In this document: in pieces, positions 36,300 through 45,108 of the stretch | Numbering within the stretch: the stretch's first letter is position 1 | How the letters are laid out: the number at the start of each line of letters is the position of its first letter | Origin: Salsuginibacillus kocurii DSM 18087 | GTDB taxonomy: Bacteria; Bacillota; Bacilli; Bacillales; Marinococcaceae | DNA length: 64,000 bases | Direction of reading: 5' to 3' | Assembly: GCF_000377705.1 (NCBI RefSeq) | Contig: NZ_KB898630.1 | Coordinates: 1 to 64,000, forward strand | Position numbers and translations under genes: made by a program | Notes under the pieces: model-generated | What the model was told of the DNA's origin: nothing | Databases searched by the model: none | Seen by the model: only the letters and a program-made list of their open reading frames with translations

Positions 36300-37200
36300 A
36301 AAAATGACCTGACGAAACAGTTGGAACAGGCAATGTTTGTGTTCACCAGAAATTTGGCGGTCGGGACGGATGAGACGATAACCAATCGTTTAATGGACGT
36401 TTAGCTTCTAGCCCAAAATCCTGTAGTTTCGGATGAAACAAGTTCTAATATAGAAGTGCAGCAAGAGTTTAGTACATTTGTGACCAATCAAGAAGACTAT
36501 AATAGTGTAATTCTCACCGATATAAATGGTAGGATGCCCATTGATTTTGGGAGAATATTTCAGGGTATGATATGTCAAACCGCACTTGGTTTGAAAAGAT
36601 CAACGAGCATGAATAATGGCTTTCAGAGATGTATATGCCAGAGGTGCTTAGCCGCCCGATTATGCCCTTCGCATCTTCAGTTCATAATCAAGAAAATGAA
36701 GAGATTGGTTACATAGCTGCTTCTTATAACGTAGAAAAAATAGTAGAAAAGATTGAAGGATTTAATGCTCAAACAAGAGAGTTTGGCATTGATGGCTATG
36801 CCTTTATGCTAAATGAAGACGGGGAGTACATAGCTCACCCGCAAGAAAATAAGGTATTGCAAGAAAACATCTTGAAGAGGCTGAGATTGATAAAGAACTA
36901 TTGAACCATGTCAGCCAGGCAGATGAGTTATTGTATCGAGAGGACAATAACTCGAAAAACTCGCTTGCTAAGCTTGACCACATGCCGGGGTTTACAAATG
37001 ATTGGTATATAGGTGTTTCTGTTACTGAAGATGAACTTTAAGTTCCGCTGCAAGAGCTATTGTGGAAATATATCGTTTTATTTGGGGTCGTGATAATGGC
37101 CTTAAAGACATATGGGAAAACGATTGAACAATTGAGTGCTCAATCTAAAGCTTGGCGCGATATTTTCAGCAATTACGGCAACCTGCAACATAATTACAAG
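36300..37200 (+). pseudogene. decayed methyl-accepting chemotaxis receptor gene (sensor part)
   Basis: Fragments of one dCACHE-type receptor can be read across frames: RNLAVGTDETITNRLMD then TAG (near 36400), QEFSTFVTNQEDYNSVILTD, a frameshift near 36565, WFEKINEHE then TAA (near 36618), EMYMPEVLSRPIMPFASSV, YIAASYNVEKIV, GIDGYAFMLNEDGEYIAHP, a frameshift near 36870, ELLNHVSQADELL, GFTNDWYIGVSVTEDEL then TAA (37039), and a membrane segment LLWKYIVLFGVVIMA. The signalling domain is absent. At least three stops and two frameshifts show it is nonfunctional. Confidence 0.8.
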
Positions 37201-37493
37201 TAGTTGATTTTTGAGAGTTTTCAAAAACAGTCGTCCTCACTTTAAAGCGTTTAATAAAGAATGTTCGTCAGAAAAGAAAAGCATAGCAAATGGTAGCTAT
37301 CGCACCAACCATGCATAATGATTTATAGGGCTCAATTTCTATCTTTTGTTTCCGTGGCAAACATAGCCTCGGCTCATCATAATATCAATCCTTTCGAACC
37401 ACAAGAACTTTTCACTATTTTAAAAGGTATATTTTCCTAACGTTCTGCCCATGATAGAACCATAATTTAAGAACGTTGAAAAGGAGAGATATG

Positions 37494-38123
37494 ATGAAAG
37501 TTAGACAAGATGCATGGTCCCACGAAGATGATCGACTATTAGCCACTACCGTTCTACGCCACATAAAAGAAGGAAGCACTCAGTTACAAGCTTTTGAAGA
37601 AGTTGGTGATCTTTTAAACCGTACGTCAGCAGCTTGTGGCTTTAGATGGAACGCTGTAATTCGTTCCCGTCATGAACATGACGTTGCCGAGGCAAAAAGA
37701 GAACGAAAGCAACGACAAAGGAAGCATGCGAAAGAAGCATCGCCTTTTCTCCGCAACCAACCTGTAGTTAATGAAACGAAAGCTTCAACTGCCCTTAGTT
37801 TTGATGAAGTAATCTCTTTTTTACAAACAATGAAAGAAGAACAACCTGCTCAACAAAGTGAACTAGAAAATGCACTTTATTCCTTACAACAAGAAAATGA
37901 ACAACTTAAATCAAAAATTCAACAAATGGAACAGGAAAATCTAACAGTACAAAAGGATTACCAAACCATGCTAGCTATATTAGACCGAGCCAGAAATCTT
38001 TCAAACAACCCTTCTCAAATTGATAGCCAGGAAGATACTAAACTTCCAATTAACCGAGAAGGGAATGTAGACTTAGACCCCTTTAAATTTCTAAACGACA
38101 GCCACCTCTCCACCTCATCGTGA
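37494..38123 (+). CDS. RsfA family (prespore-specific, Myb-like) transcription factor
   Basis: 209 residues from ATG 37494, seven bases after AAGGAG; an ATG at 37491 is the alternative. Residues 3-60 form a Myb/SANT-like helix-turn-helix ([21 protein letters not shown], here as [29 protein letters not shown]). A basic stretch ([15 protein letters not shown]) and a coiled coil (about 125-165: [30 protein letters not shown]) follow. B. subtilis RsfA is made under sigma-F and tunes forespore genes; this family has several paralogues, so the exact orthology is open. It is a single gene within the accessory island. Confidence 0.88.
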   Translation: MKVRQDAWSHEDDRLLATTVLRHIKEGSTQLQAFEEVGDLLNRTSAACGFRWNAVIRSRHEHDVAEAKRERKQRQRKHAKEASPFLRNQPVVNETKASTALSFDEVISFLQTMKEEQPAQQSELENALYSLQQENEQLKSKIQQMEQENLTVQKDYQTMLAILDRARNLSNNPSQIDSQEDTKLPINREGNVDLDPFKFLNDSHLSTSS

Positions 38124-38124
38124 T

Positions 38125-38235
38125 AGAAATGTGGAGGGTGCTTTGCTCAGATGCGACACGTTTTTCTAGTACTGCATAGAGGTACCCTGCAACTTGGAGT
38201 CAATACTAGAAAAATACTCCATCCGCTAGCATCGG
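38125..38235. repeat. degenerate copy of the palindromic intergenic repeat
   Basis: GGTGCTTTGCTCAGATGCGACACG is close to copy 1 (6585-6606; read here as TGCTTTGCTCAGATGCGACA), and the inner hairpin TTTTTCTAGTA (38161-38171) / TACTAGAAAAA (38204-38214) is kept. The outer 3' arm has decayed, so the closing stem no longer forms. Confidence 0.7.
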
Positions 38236-38400
38236 TGTCACCTATAACAGCGAACCAGATGTCCATTGTGCTTGTTAATTGTATGTTCTGCGTAAAAAAA
38301 CGGCCTTATGTTCATCCAAGGCTGTCGCAACCATTGCAGTGTGAAGCTAAACTACTTCAGCTTCCAAAAAAGCATCAGCCCAAACAAAATCCTGCTATCA
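38236..38400. other. intergenic stretch behind the degenerate repeat
   Basis: No gene, promoter or repeat that can be supported; A-rich and ending at the shared terminator of the rsfA-family and sortase genes. Confidence 0.4.
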
Positions 38401-38436
38401 AAAAACTGGCTCTTCAAAAAAGGGGAGCCAGTTTTA
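38401..38436. terminator. bidirectional terminator between the rsfA-family gene and the sortase gene
   Basis: AAACTGGCTC / GAGCCAGTTT stem around about 12 bases, A-run on one side and TTTT on the other. Confidence 0.85.
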
Positions 38437-38440
38437 ATAC

Positions 38441-39133
38441 TTATGCAGTTTGGTCATTTTTCTCGGAAACGTCAATCAGTTCCGCCTCCATAATATAGCG
38501 TTCAGGTGCAGGACCTATATATGAGAAGGGATAGCATGTTGTCAGCGTCAGCGTTGGGTCATCTTTTTTTACAATAACTGAACGGTCGTCTGCATCAGTG
38601 ATCCAAATATCACGAATTTGATACTCATACGTCTGACCATCATAATTCACGTACAGACGGTCGCCAATATCTAATTCGCCCATTTCACTAAATACAGTAT
38701 CTCTATGGCCTGAAAGCACAGTATGTCTCATTCCATCGGGAGGGGTCGTGTATTCACTTACGTGGTTTCCTACCCCTTGCTCAAGCGTGGCGTCATCTGT
38801 GCCCCAATAAACTGGATAAATTTGATCAAGAGCTGGAACCACCAATTCGGCCATTTCTTCGCCTTGTTCGTACGTATACTCTTTTTCATAAGGGTCTTCT
38901 TCCGGCTCTTCGTACCCAGTTTCTTCTTCTGCTTGTTCTTCTGCTAAAAGTTTATCCAATTCTTTTGTACTGTACATTTCCTGTTCTTCATTGTCGTCCC
39001 AATCATCACTTACCGACCGCGCCGCCTCCGAATCTTCAACTACTCCAGAACTCCCGCCTAACCATTGCCACCCACTGAAGCCAGCAATACTGATTCCAGC
39101 TGCTAAAACAATGATGGCGAACTTATTCTTCAT
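38441..39133 (-). CDS. class D-type sortase
   Basis: 230 residues from ATG 39133, after GGAGGG. An N-terminal membrane anchor (5-24) is followed by an acidic linker (32-95) and a sortase barrel (96-222). The catalytic triad is visible: His143 in VLSGHRDTVF, Cys200 in LTLTTCYPF and Arg212 in PERYIM; the TLTTC signature is typical. The two genes upstream on the same strand encode LPETA-anchored proteins, fitting the LPXTA(S/T) preference reported for this sortase subfamily. It should attach them to the peptidoglycan cross-bridge on the outer membrane face (inference). The long acidic linker is unusual for a sortase. Confidence 0.93.
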   Translation of the reverse strand: MKNKFAIIVLAAGISIAGFSGWQWLGGSSGVVEDSEAARSVSDDWDDNEEQEMYSTKELDKLLAEEQAEEETGYEEPEEDPYEKEYTYEQGEEMAELVVPALDQIYPVYWGTDDATLEQGVGNHVSEYTTPPDGMRHTVLSGHRDTVFSEMGELDIGDRLYVNYDGQTYEYQIRDIWITDADDRSVIVKKDDPTLTLTTCYPFSYIGPAPERYIMEAELIDVSEKNDQTA

Positions 39134-39197
39134 TCTGGCTCCCTCCAATAATTTCATTTTTTCATTTCTCTTATCTTATCACATAGAGATTAAGAAA

Positions 39198-39217
39198 AGC
39201 AGGCACCTAGGCCTGCT
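39198..39217 (-). terminator. terminator between the surface-protein gene and the sortase gene
   Basis: AGCAGGC (39198-39204) pairs with GCCTGCT (39211-39217), followed on the minus strand by TTTTC. Short; may allow read-through into the sortase gene. Confidence 0.65.
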
Positions 39218-39280
39218 TCGCTTAAATTTGATACTTTTGTCTCTTCCGGGAATGAAGGGAAGTTACTGCTTATACCTATA

Positions 39281-39622
39281 TTACGCAGTTTGACGGCGTT
39301 TCATAAGCATAAAGGCTCCAAGACCTGCCATCAAAGCACCAAAGAGAAGACCCATTGGATAAGAAGTCGCTGTTTCTGGTAGCTCGTCTCCTTCTTCATC
39401 CTCTTCTTCCTCGTCTTCTTCTTCGTCCTCGTCTACTTCGTCCTCATCTTCATCTAAGTCTTCGATTTCTTCTCCGTTGTCGTCATCTAAGTCGTCTTCA
39501 TCTTCATCTTCTTCCCCAAACGCAATTGTTGCATTTGCCAAAGTCAGCCCAATCATAAAGATGAAGGCGATCAATCCCATCCATACAGACTTCATGTTAA
39601 AATCAAAACTTCCTGCTGTCAT
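39281..39622 (-). CDS. polyacidic LPETA-anchored surface protein, copy A
   Basis: 113 residues. Signal peptide about 1-35 (KSVWMGLIAFIFMIGL core, ATIAFG end). The mature part is 44 residues with 37 Asp/Glu and no basic residue. It leads into the sorting signal LPETATS (about 81-87), a hydrophobic segment (MGLLFGALMAGLGAFMLM) and the basic tail KRRQTA. After sortase cleavage at Thr-Ala a short polyanion would stay bound to the wall. GGGAGG is nine bases upstream of ATG 39622. It differs from copy B at four residues. No known domain; it could buffer cations or protons at the wall (inference). Confidence 0.85.
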   Translation of the reverse strand: MTAGSFDFNMKSVWMGLIAFIFMIGLTLANATIAFGEEDEDEDDLDDDNGEEIEDLDEDEDEVDEDEEEDEEEEDEEGDELPETATSYPMGLLFGALMAGLGAFMLMKRRQTA

Positions 39623-39681
39623 ACCATCTAACCTCCCATATTATATTAACTTAAAAACCTTAAGAACCACATTAGAAACGA

Positions 39682-40023
39682 TTACGCAGTTTGACGGCGT
39701 TTCATAAGCATAAAGGCTCCAAGACCTACCATCAACGCACCAAAGAGAAGACCCATTGGATAAGAAGTCGCTGTTTCTGGTAGCTCGTCTCCTTCTTCAT
39801 CCTCTTCTTCCTCGTCTTCTTCTTCGTCCTCGTCTAATTCGTCTTCATCTTCGTCCAATTCTTCGATTTCTTCTCCGTTGTCGTCATCTAAGTCGTCTTC
39901 ATCTTCATCTTCTTCCCCAAACGCAATTGTTGCATTTGCCAAGGTAAGTCCGATCATAAAAATGAACGCGACCAATCCCATCCATACAGACTTCATGTTG
40001 AAATCAAAACTTCCTGCTGTCAT
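39682..40023 (-). CDS. polyacidic LPETA-anchored surface protein, copy B
   Basis: 113 residues from ATG 40023, after GAGGAGG. Same layout as copy A: signal peptide, Asp/Glu-only stretch (GEEIEELDEDEDELDEDEEE), LPETATS, membrane segment, KRRQTA. The differences from copy A are Ile to Val in the signal peptide, Asp to Glu and Val to Leu in the acid stretch, and Ala to Val in the C-terminal segment; all are conservative and keep charge. The open frames are the same length (342 bases). Similarity stops abruptly at both gene ends, marking a recent tandem duplication (401-base offset). Confidence 0.85.
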   Translation of the reverse strand: MTAGSFDFNMKSVWMGLVAFIFMIGLTLANATIAFGEEDEDEDDLDDDNGEEIEELDEDEDELDEDEEEDEEEEDEEGDELPETATSYPMGLLFGALMVGLGAFMLMKRRQTA

Positions 40024-40353
40024 AAGATGTAAACCTCCTCTTAAAATTGGATTCATTTTACTTATAACCAAATTAGTTAAATTTTAGTCATTAACAACTA
40101 AATGGATTTATTTTAAGGTAAATAATTTGCGCTGCCCAATTAATATTTCATTCTCACTTCCTCTTTGCGTGAGCCCCCTGCTATTAAGCTAGAGGGCTCA
40201 CAAACTTCCCTCTTTCCCCTTCTTCTGTTAAGTTACCCTCCCTATCCTAGTTGAAACGGAAATACACACTTTTGTTTGAAAATTAAAACAAATTAAGTTG
40301 CAGTCCTTGTGTAGCACATATCAGCTGTTCTATCTTTCCTACCTCCATCAAAA
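40024..40353. other. intergenic region upstream of the polyacidic protein genes
   Basis: 330 bases without a gene. It holds a hairpin GTGAGCCCCCT / AGAGGGCTCAC at 40168-40200 with an 11-base loop and no T-tract, possibly a processing site or operator. The promoter of the surface-protein genes must lie here but no clear -35/-10 pair was identified. Confidence 0.4.
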
Positions 40354-40355
40354 AA

Positions 40356-40380
40356 GGCTTCTCCATATAACGGAGAAGCC
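40356..40380 (-). terminator. terminator downstream of the 6S RNA
   Basis: GGCTTCTCC (40356-40364) / GGAGAAGCC (40372-40380) with TTTTTT following on the minus strand. Confidence 0.88.
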
Positions 40381-40404
40381 TGGTTGTTTAATTATTTTTG
40401 AAAG

Positions 40405-40601
40405 AAAAGGAAGAGTCCCGTAGTGCCGTATGACTAACTCGATTTGAAGCCTGCCTCGGCAGGTGGGTGCTTTGCTCCACTCTTTGTACGTCCTCATGGT
40501 AGTGAGGCGTGTACTCCGAGTAGAAACGTCAAGCTCCCTAGATTAAAGTGTTGGCTCAAAACGGTAAGAGTTTTACGAACACCTCAGGACTCTTCGTTTG
40601 T
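40405..40601 (-). ncRNA. ssrS: 6S RNA
   Basis: About 195 nt. The ends pair as GAAGAGTCC (40595-40587) with GGACTCTTC (40418-40410), the closing stem of 6S RNA, and the 5' end reads AGTCCTGAGGTGTT like Bacillus 6S RNAs. The long imperfect double-stranded rod mimics an open promoter and binds RNA polymerase. Position also fits: the B. subtilis 6S-1 gene (bsrA) lies downstream of aspS. A strong promoter at 40608-40636 and a terminator at 40356-40380 frame it. Confidence 0.88.
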
Positions 40602-40607
40602 ATATAT

Positions 40608-40636
40608 AATATAGCATTTCATGTTTTTAAGGTCAA
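40608..40636 (-). promoter_or_regulatory. sigma-A promoter of 6S RNA
   Basis: TTGACC (40636-40631), 17-base spacer, TATATT (40613-40608), start expected near 40601. Confidence 0.8.
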
Positions 40637-40740
40637 TACCATTGTATATAATTACTGAATATTCCCAAAACAGTAACAATTATTATTGTTTTCCTACACT
40701 CGCTCTTTTTTGTATACTTTTTGTATAGGAGGGGATTTAG

Positions 40741-41037
40741 TTGACTGTACTAAAAGAACAGCCCGTTGTTCATCCCGTACAAAAAATTGGCTGGACTACA
40801 AAATACACAGAGGAAGAACATGACACGATGCAACTATGTAAAGATGGGATTTATACTTCGGTCTCAAGGTACAATATTAAAGATGTTTTGGATATGTCTT
40901 ACCGGCATGAACCTAATCAAATTGGCTTTCTTTACTTACACACGATAAAAGGAGTGCGTACATATTATGTGCGTGATAACCCCCAGGATTTTGTCGAAAC
41001 CTTCCGCGAATATCGAAAAAAATTAGATACGGATTAA
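40741..41037 (+). CDS. small hypothetical protein with TTG start
   Basis: 98 residues. The start is TTG 40741, eight bases after AGGAGG; no in-frame ATG gives a credible alternative. Alternating beta strands and a final helix (VVHPVQKIGWTTKYTEEE, GIYTSVSRYNIKDVLDMSYR, IGFLYLHTIKGVRTYYVR, FVETFREYRKK) look like a small PH-like or CheW-like barrel with a C-terminal helix; not recognised. A TTG start and strong binding site are common for low-expression regulators. Divergent from the 6S RNA and convergent with aspS; in B. subtilis tcdA (yrvM) is near this position. Confidence 0.65.
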   Translation: MTVLKEQPVVHPVQKIGWTTKYTEEEHDTMQLCKDGIYTSVSRYNIKDVLDMSYRHEPNQIGFLYLHTIKGVRTYYVRDNPQDFVETFREYRKKLDTD

Positions 41038-41084
41038 AAAAGCTGTCCCCGCAGCCGTTCAAATTGGACGACTATGGGACAGCT
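41036..41084. terminator. bidirectional terminator between the small gene and aspS
   Basis: AGCTGTCCC (41041-41049) pairs with GGGACAGCT (41076-41084); TTTTTT follows on the minus strand, so it mainly serves hisS-aspS. Confidence 0.82.
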
Positions 41085-41155
41085 CTCTCCGATTTCTTCA
41101 TTAGAAATCATTTGTTCTTGTCAGCTAGTTTGCTAGCATTTATCTTTTCCCCATA

Positions 41156-42931
41156 TTACTCTTCTTTATTCCCCGTTATTGCCAAGTTTAATTCATTAAG
41201 CTGAGCAGCTGAAACTTCTCCTGGAGCCCCTGTTAACAAATCACTCGCACTGGCCGTTTTTGGAAACGCTATGGTGTCCCGCAAATTATTACGACCTGCT
41301 AGAATCATAATCAAACGGTCAAGCCCTAACGCAATACCGCCATGTGGTGGCGTTCCGTATTCAAAAGCATCCATTAAGAAGCCAAATTGCTCCTTAGCTT
41401 CTTCTTCTGAAAACCCTAGTACTGTGAACATTTTTTCTTGTAGTGCACGTTCGTAAATACGCTGTGATCCCCCGCCTAATTCGTAACCATTCAAGACGAG
41501 ATCATAGGCTTCAGCCCGTACATTCGTTAGATCCGAGTCCAACTTATCCATATCTTCAGCTAACGGACGAGTGAATGGATGGTGAAGTGCTACATAGCGA
41601 TCTTCATCTTCGTCGTACTCCACAAGCGGAAAATCAGTGACCCAAAGGAAATTAAACTTCGATTCATCAATAAGGCCAAGTTCTTTACCAAACTTTAAAC
41701 GTAACGCTCCCATTGCATCAAAAACGACTTGTTTTTTATCAGCGCCGAAGCATAACAGGTCGCCTGGCTCTGCATCCATTGCTTCGCGGATTGCCTTGGT
41801 CTCTTCTTCAGTGAAGAACTTAGCAATCGGTCCTTTTAATTCATCCTCTTCCACTTTCAGCCAAGCAAGGCCTTTCGCACCGTAGATTGCTACAAAATCA
41901 GCGAGGTCATCAATTTCTTTCCGAGACATCGTGTTGGCGACACCTTTCACATTTAAACCTTTTACAATACCGCCCTGTTCTACCGCCTGGCGGAAGACTT
42001 TAAAATCACTATCCTTTACGATCTCAGATAGCTCAACCAACTCCATGCCAAAACGCGTGTCCGGCTTATCTGAACCATAGCGGTTCATCGCTTCATCATA
42101 AGTTAAACGCAAAAACGGACGAGGAACTTCTACATCATGAATTTCATGTAAAATCCGACCCATCATTTCTTCCATCATATCGAGCAAATCTTCTTTGTGT
42201 AAGAACGATGCTTCAATATCCACCTGAGTAAATTCAGGCTGGCGATCAGCTCGTAAGTCTTCGTCACGGAAACAACGTACAATTTGATAGTAGCGCTCAA
42301 AGCCAGATACCATTAATAATTGTTTAAATAACTGTGGTGATTGCGGGAGGGCGAAAAACTCCCCATGATGAACTCGGCTGGGCACGAGATAATCACGTGC
42401 GCCTTCCGGCGTGCTGCGCGTAAGCATTGGTGTTTCTAATTCTAAAAAAGACTTCTCATCTAAAATGTCACGGATTAACTTGGTTGTGCGATGGCGAAGT
42501 TTAAAGGTTTCTTGCATATCCGGTCGGCGCAAATCCAAATAACGATAACGCAAGCGCACATCTTCTGACACTTCCACATCTTCTTCCACCGGAAATGGAA
42601 GCGGCTTTGATGCGTTCAAAATCTCAATCCGATCTGCCCGTACTTCAATGGTTCCAGTCGCTATGTTTTCATTAATTGTTTCCTCATCACGTTTAACGAT
42701 GGTCCCTTCGATATCAAGGACATATTCAGTTCGCACGCGATCTGCGACCTTTAATGCTTCCTCTGAAAGTTCAGGGCTGTAAACAGTCTGGACCACTCCT
42801 GTACGATCACGCAAGTCAATAAATATAACCTGACCAAGGTCACGGCGAGTTTGGGCCCAGCCTTTCAATTGAATGCGTTCTCCAATCATGCTTTCTGTTA
42901 ATTCTCCGCAGCCATGTGTTCTACCTATCAT
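41156..42931 (-). CDS. aspS: aspartate--tRNA ligase
   Basis: 591 residues, bacterial type. OB-fold anticodon domain (1-110, [20 protein letters not shown], here as VIFIDLRDR), class II core with [19 protein letters not shown] and [18 protein letters not shown] (motif 2), the GAD insertion (about 300-410), and motif 3 [12 protein letters not shown] near 529. Its ATG overlaps the hisS stop by one base (TAATG), giving translational coupling under the hisS T-box. Confidence 0.97.
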   Translation of the reverse strand: MIGRTHGCGELTESMIGERIQLKGWAQTRRDLGQVIFIDLRDRTGVVQTVYSPELSEEALKVADRVRTEYVLDIEGTIVKRDEETINENIATGTIEVRADRIEILNASKPLPFPVEEDVEVSEDVRLRYRYLDLRRPDMQETFKLRHRTTKLIRDILDEKSFLELETPMLTRSTPEGARDYLVPSRVHHGEFFALPQSPQLFKQLLMVSGFERYYQIVRCFRDEDLRADRQPEFTQVDIEASFLHKEDLLDMMEEMMGRILHEIHDVEVPRPFLRLTYDEAMNRYGSDKPDTRFGMELVELSEIVKDSDFKVFRQAVEQGGIVKGLNVKGVANTMSRKEIDDLADFVAIYGAKGLAWLKVEEDELKGPIAKFFTEEETKAIREAMDAEPGDLLCFGADKKQVVFDAMGALRLKFGKELGLIDESKFNFLWVTDFPLVEYDEDEDRYVALHHPFTRPLAEDMDKLDSDLTNVRAEAYDLVLNGYELGGGSQRIYERALQEKMFTVLGFSEEEAKEQFGFLMDAFEYGTPPHGGIALGLDRLIMILAGRNNLRDTIAFPKTASASDLLTGAPGEVSAAQLNELNLAITGNKEE

Positions 42932-44211
42932 TATGATGCCTCCTCTAATGTCTTACGTACATGATTTACAAATTCCTCAAGAGCCACTTCTTCTTGTTCA
43001 CCTGTTTTCATGTTTTTGACCGTGATTTTTCCTGCATCCAACTCATCATCACCTAAAATTGCCGTAATCCGTGTGAGCTGGCGATCTGCGCTTTTAAACT
43101 GCCCTTTCATTTTCCGGTTAAGATAATCTTTATCTGCTTTCACGCCAGCTTTTCGCAATTGATGAAGAAGTGCTGTGGCCTTATCATCGGCCCGATCACC
43201 CATTGTAACCATATAGCAATCTAACTGTTGTTCATCAGTTAATTCCACTCCTTGGGTTTCCAAGGCCATTAACAAACGTTCAATACTTAAAGCAAAACCG
43301 ATGCCTGGCGTTTCTGGACCATCTAATTCTTCAACCAGTCCATTGTAACGGCCGCCTCCGCTTAATGTCGTGATCGCACCGAACCCTTCTCCTTCGATCA
43401 TGATTTCAAAGGCAGTGTTGTTATAATAATCAAGGCCTCGCACTAAGCCCGGGTCAACTTCATAAGGGATGTTCATTTCATCTAATAGATACTTAACCCG
43501 TTCAAAATACTGCTTAGAATCTTCATTTAAAAAATCAAGAATCGAAGGGGCCGTATGCATTAATTCATGCTCACGGTCTTTTTTACAATCGAGAATGCGG
43601 AGCGGGTTTGTATGAAGTCGTTCTTTACAATCTGAACAAAATTCATCAATTCGTGGTTCAAAATGGTTAACCAGTGCTTTTGTATGTGCTTCGCGACTTT
43701 CTTTATCTCCCAGGCTGTTAAGTACTAGCTTCAAATTTTTTAAGCCAAGTTCGGTATACATATCCATATTAAGAGCAATCACTTCTGCATCAATCGCAGG
43801 GTCAGCACTCCCTAAAGCTTCAATTCCAAACTGAACGAATTGTCTCATTCGTCCTGATTGTGGTCGTTCATACCTGAACATGGGGCCCATATAATATAAT
43901 TTCACTGGTTGTTCAGGCCAGCCGTGCAGCTTATTACCAACGAATGAACGGACAACCGAGGCTGTACCTTCTGGACGCAAGGTTAAGCTTCGATCCCCTT
44001 TATCCTTAAAGGAATACATCTCTTTTTGGACAATATCAGTAGTGTCTCCTACCCCTCGTTGAAAAAGCTTTGTTTCTTCAAAAATTGGTGTTCTGATCTC
44101 TTTATAATTGTAGCGATTGCATAGTTCACGAGCTTTTTCTTCTATGATCTGCCACTTTTCCACCGTTCCGGGTAGAATGTCCTGCGTTCCCCGTGGTATG
44201 TTAATTTCCAT
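42931..44211 (-). CDS. hisS: histidine--tRNA ligase
   Basis: 426 residues from ATG 44211 ([15 protein letters not shown]), ten bases from GGAG; an ATG at 44220 is closer to the site but adds residues not usual in the family. Class II core with [20 protein letters not shown] (motif 2 region, cited as [13 protein letters not shown]), histidine-binding GLVRGLDYY and GGGRYNGL, motif 3 [10 protein letters not shown]-terminal anticodon domain from about 330. Expression is under a His T-box at 44568-44840. First gene of hisS-aspS. Confidence 0.97.
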   Translation of the reverse strand: MEINIPRGTQDILPGTVEKWQIIEEKARELCNRYNYKEIRTPIFEETKLFQRGVGDTTDIVQKEMYSFKDKGDRSLTLRPEGTASVVRSFVGNKLHGWPEQPVKLYYMGPMFRYERPQSGRMRQFVQFGIEALGSADPAIDAEVIALNMDMYTELGLKNLKLVLNSLGDKESREAHTKALVNHFEPRIDEFCSDCKERLHTNPLRILDCKKDREHELMHTAPSILDFLNEDSKQYFERVKYLLDEMNIPYEVDPGLVRGLDYYNNTAFEIMIEGEGFGAITTLSGGGRYNGLVEELDGPETPGIGFALSIERLLMALETQGVELTDEQQLDCYMVTMGDRADDKATALLHQLRKAGVKADKDYLNRKMKGQFKSADRQLTRITAILGDDELDAGKITVKNMKTGEQEEVALEEFVNHVRKTLEEAS

Positions 44212-44567
44212 CGCTCTCATGCTCCTTTCAATCCTATATTTTCCTTAGAATGAAACGACTCTGAAGGGAGAAATAATATTAATCATAATTGTATTCACCA
44301 ATGATGAACCGGCCGGGACGACCAAAAAACCATCGCGCGAAAATAGAAGGCTGTGTTCTAGACTTTTGGAGAAGATGGGCCCTCTTTGAATTCGCTGCAG
44401 GCGTACGGTTTCACCACAGGCAAAAGGGCGGTATCTGCGTATTTTCACTTCATTTAATGTTGCAATGTCTTCTTTGCCGCTACGAGCGTCTTTTTCCTGT
44501 TGGAGACATCGCCTTCCGCTCCTTCCATTTTTTCACAAACAAACCATCGTTTGCGAAAACAGCCAAA
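44212..44567 (-). other. long leader between the His T-box and hisS
   Basis: About 355 bases separate the T-box terminator from the hisS start, much longer than the usual few dozen. A minus-strand frame is open from about 44540 to 44245 (including LLFSRDGFLVVPAGSSLV) but has no start with a binding site. It may be the remnant of a small gene; in B. subtilis yrvJ/yrzK lie near hisS. Confidence 0.4.
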
Positions 44568-44840
44568 TAAAAAGACCCCGTCCCCCTGTAAACAGAGGGA
44601 CGGGATCTTCCCGTGGTGCCACCCTTTTTGAAACCAGTTCTACGTTCTGGTTTCCACTTTGCACAGTTAACGCCTGCCTACGTCCGCTCCTAGTAATTAA
44701 CAAACGTTCAGAGCAGCACCTCAGGAGTGTTCGTTCACCGGTCCTTGTGTAAAAAGGCTTTCAGCCGTGGCCCTTTTTCTCTGTACACTGGATAGTCGGT
44801 TACTCTTCTCCGTCCTCAGTCCATTTTATTTTCATCATTG
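44568..44840 (-). promoter_or_regulatory. T-box riboswitch controlling hisS-aspS
   Basis: T-box sequence GGGTGGCACCACGGG (complement of 44609-44623), then a terminator stem CCCGTCCCTCTGT / ACAGGGGGACGGG with a T run ending near 44570. Stem I features GAAGAGTAACC and CAGAGAAAAAGG lie upstream, and GAACACTCCTGAGG presents CAC, a histidine specifier. Confidence 0.93.
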
Positions 44841-44846
44841 CTTTCT

Positions 44847-44875
44847 ATCATACGAAGAGGGCTAGTCGTTGTCAA
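44847..44875 (-). promoter_or_regulatory. sigma-A promoter of the hisS T-box transcript
   Basis: Near-perfect TTGACA (44875-44870), 17-base spacer, TATGAT (44852-44847); start expected near 44840. Confidence 0.88.
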
Positions 44876-45045
44876 CCGTTTGTTAACCTTACACTCTCTT
44901 TCCATTTTTTCAATGCGAGCGAGTCATAACTTAATTCCTGCATCGTCAATCTATCGTTTTCTTCCCGCCATTCAAATGCCTTATAACGACTGTCAGCAAG
45001 TTCGATCCGATAAATGAATAAAGAACTCTGTTGAGAAATTCGCAT
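44872..45045 (-). CDS. possible small protein downstream of dtd
   Basis: 57 residues from ATG 45045, weakly supported by AAAGGA 11 bases upstream. The same frame is open from the dtd stop codon itself (78 sense codons after TAA) and would add YRGKWIERNIGS at the front. Content is protein-like (SSLFIYRIELADSRYKAFEW, LSYDSLALKKWKES) but unrecognised. Its TGA overlaps the -35 box of the hisS promoter. It may be a small gene, a decayed gene or a coincidence. Confidence 0.35.
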   Translation of the reverse strand: MRISQQSSLFIYRIELADSRYKAFEWREENDRLTMQELSYDSLALKKWKESVRLTNG

Positions 45046-45108
45046 AGAGCCAATGTTCCTTTCTATCCATTTACCTCTATATTGGCCATCCTCTCGCTGT
45101 TCTAACCG

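Noticed and set aside
39281-40023. CRISPR-like or satellite repeat
   Set aside because: The repetition is a duplicated protein-coding gene, not short direct repeats with spacers; no CRISPR array was found anywhere in the window.
44245-44448. 67-residue minus-strand frame between the His T-box and hisS
   Set aside because: No start codon with a binding site and no recognised motif; kept only as a note on the long leader.
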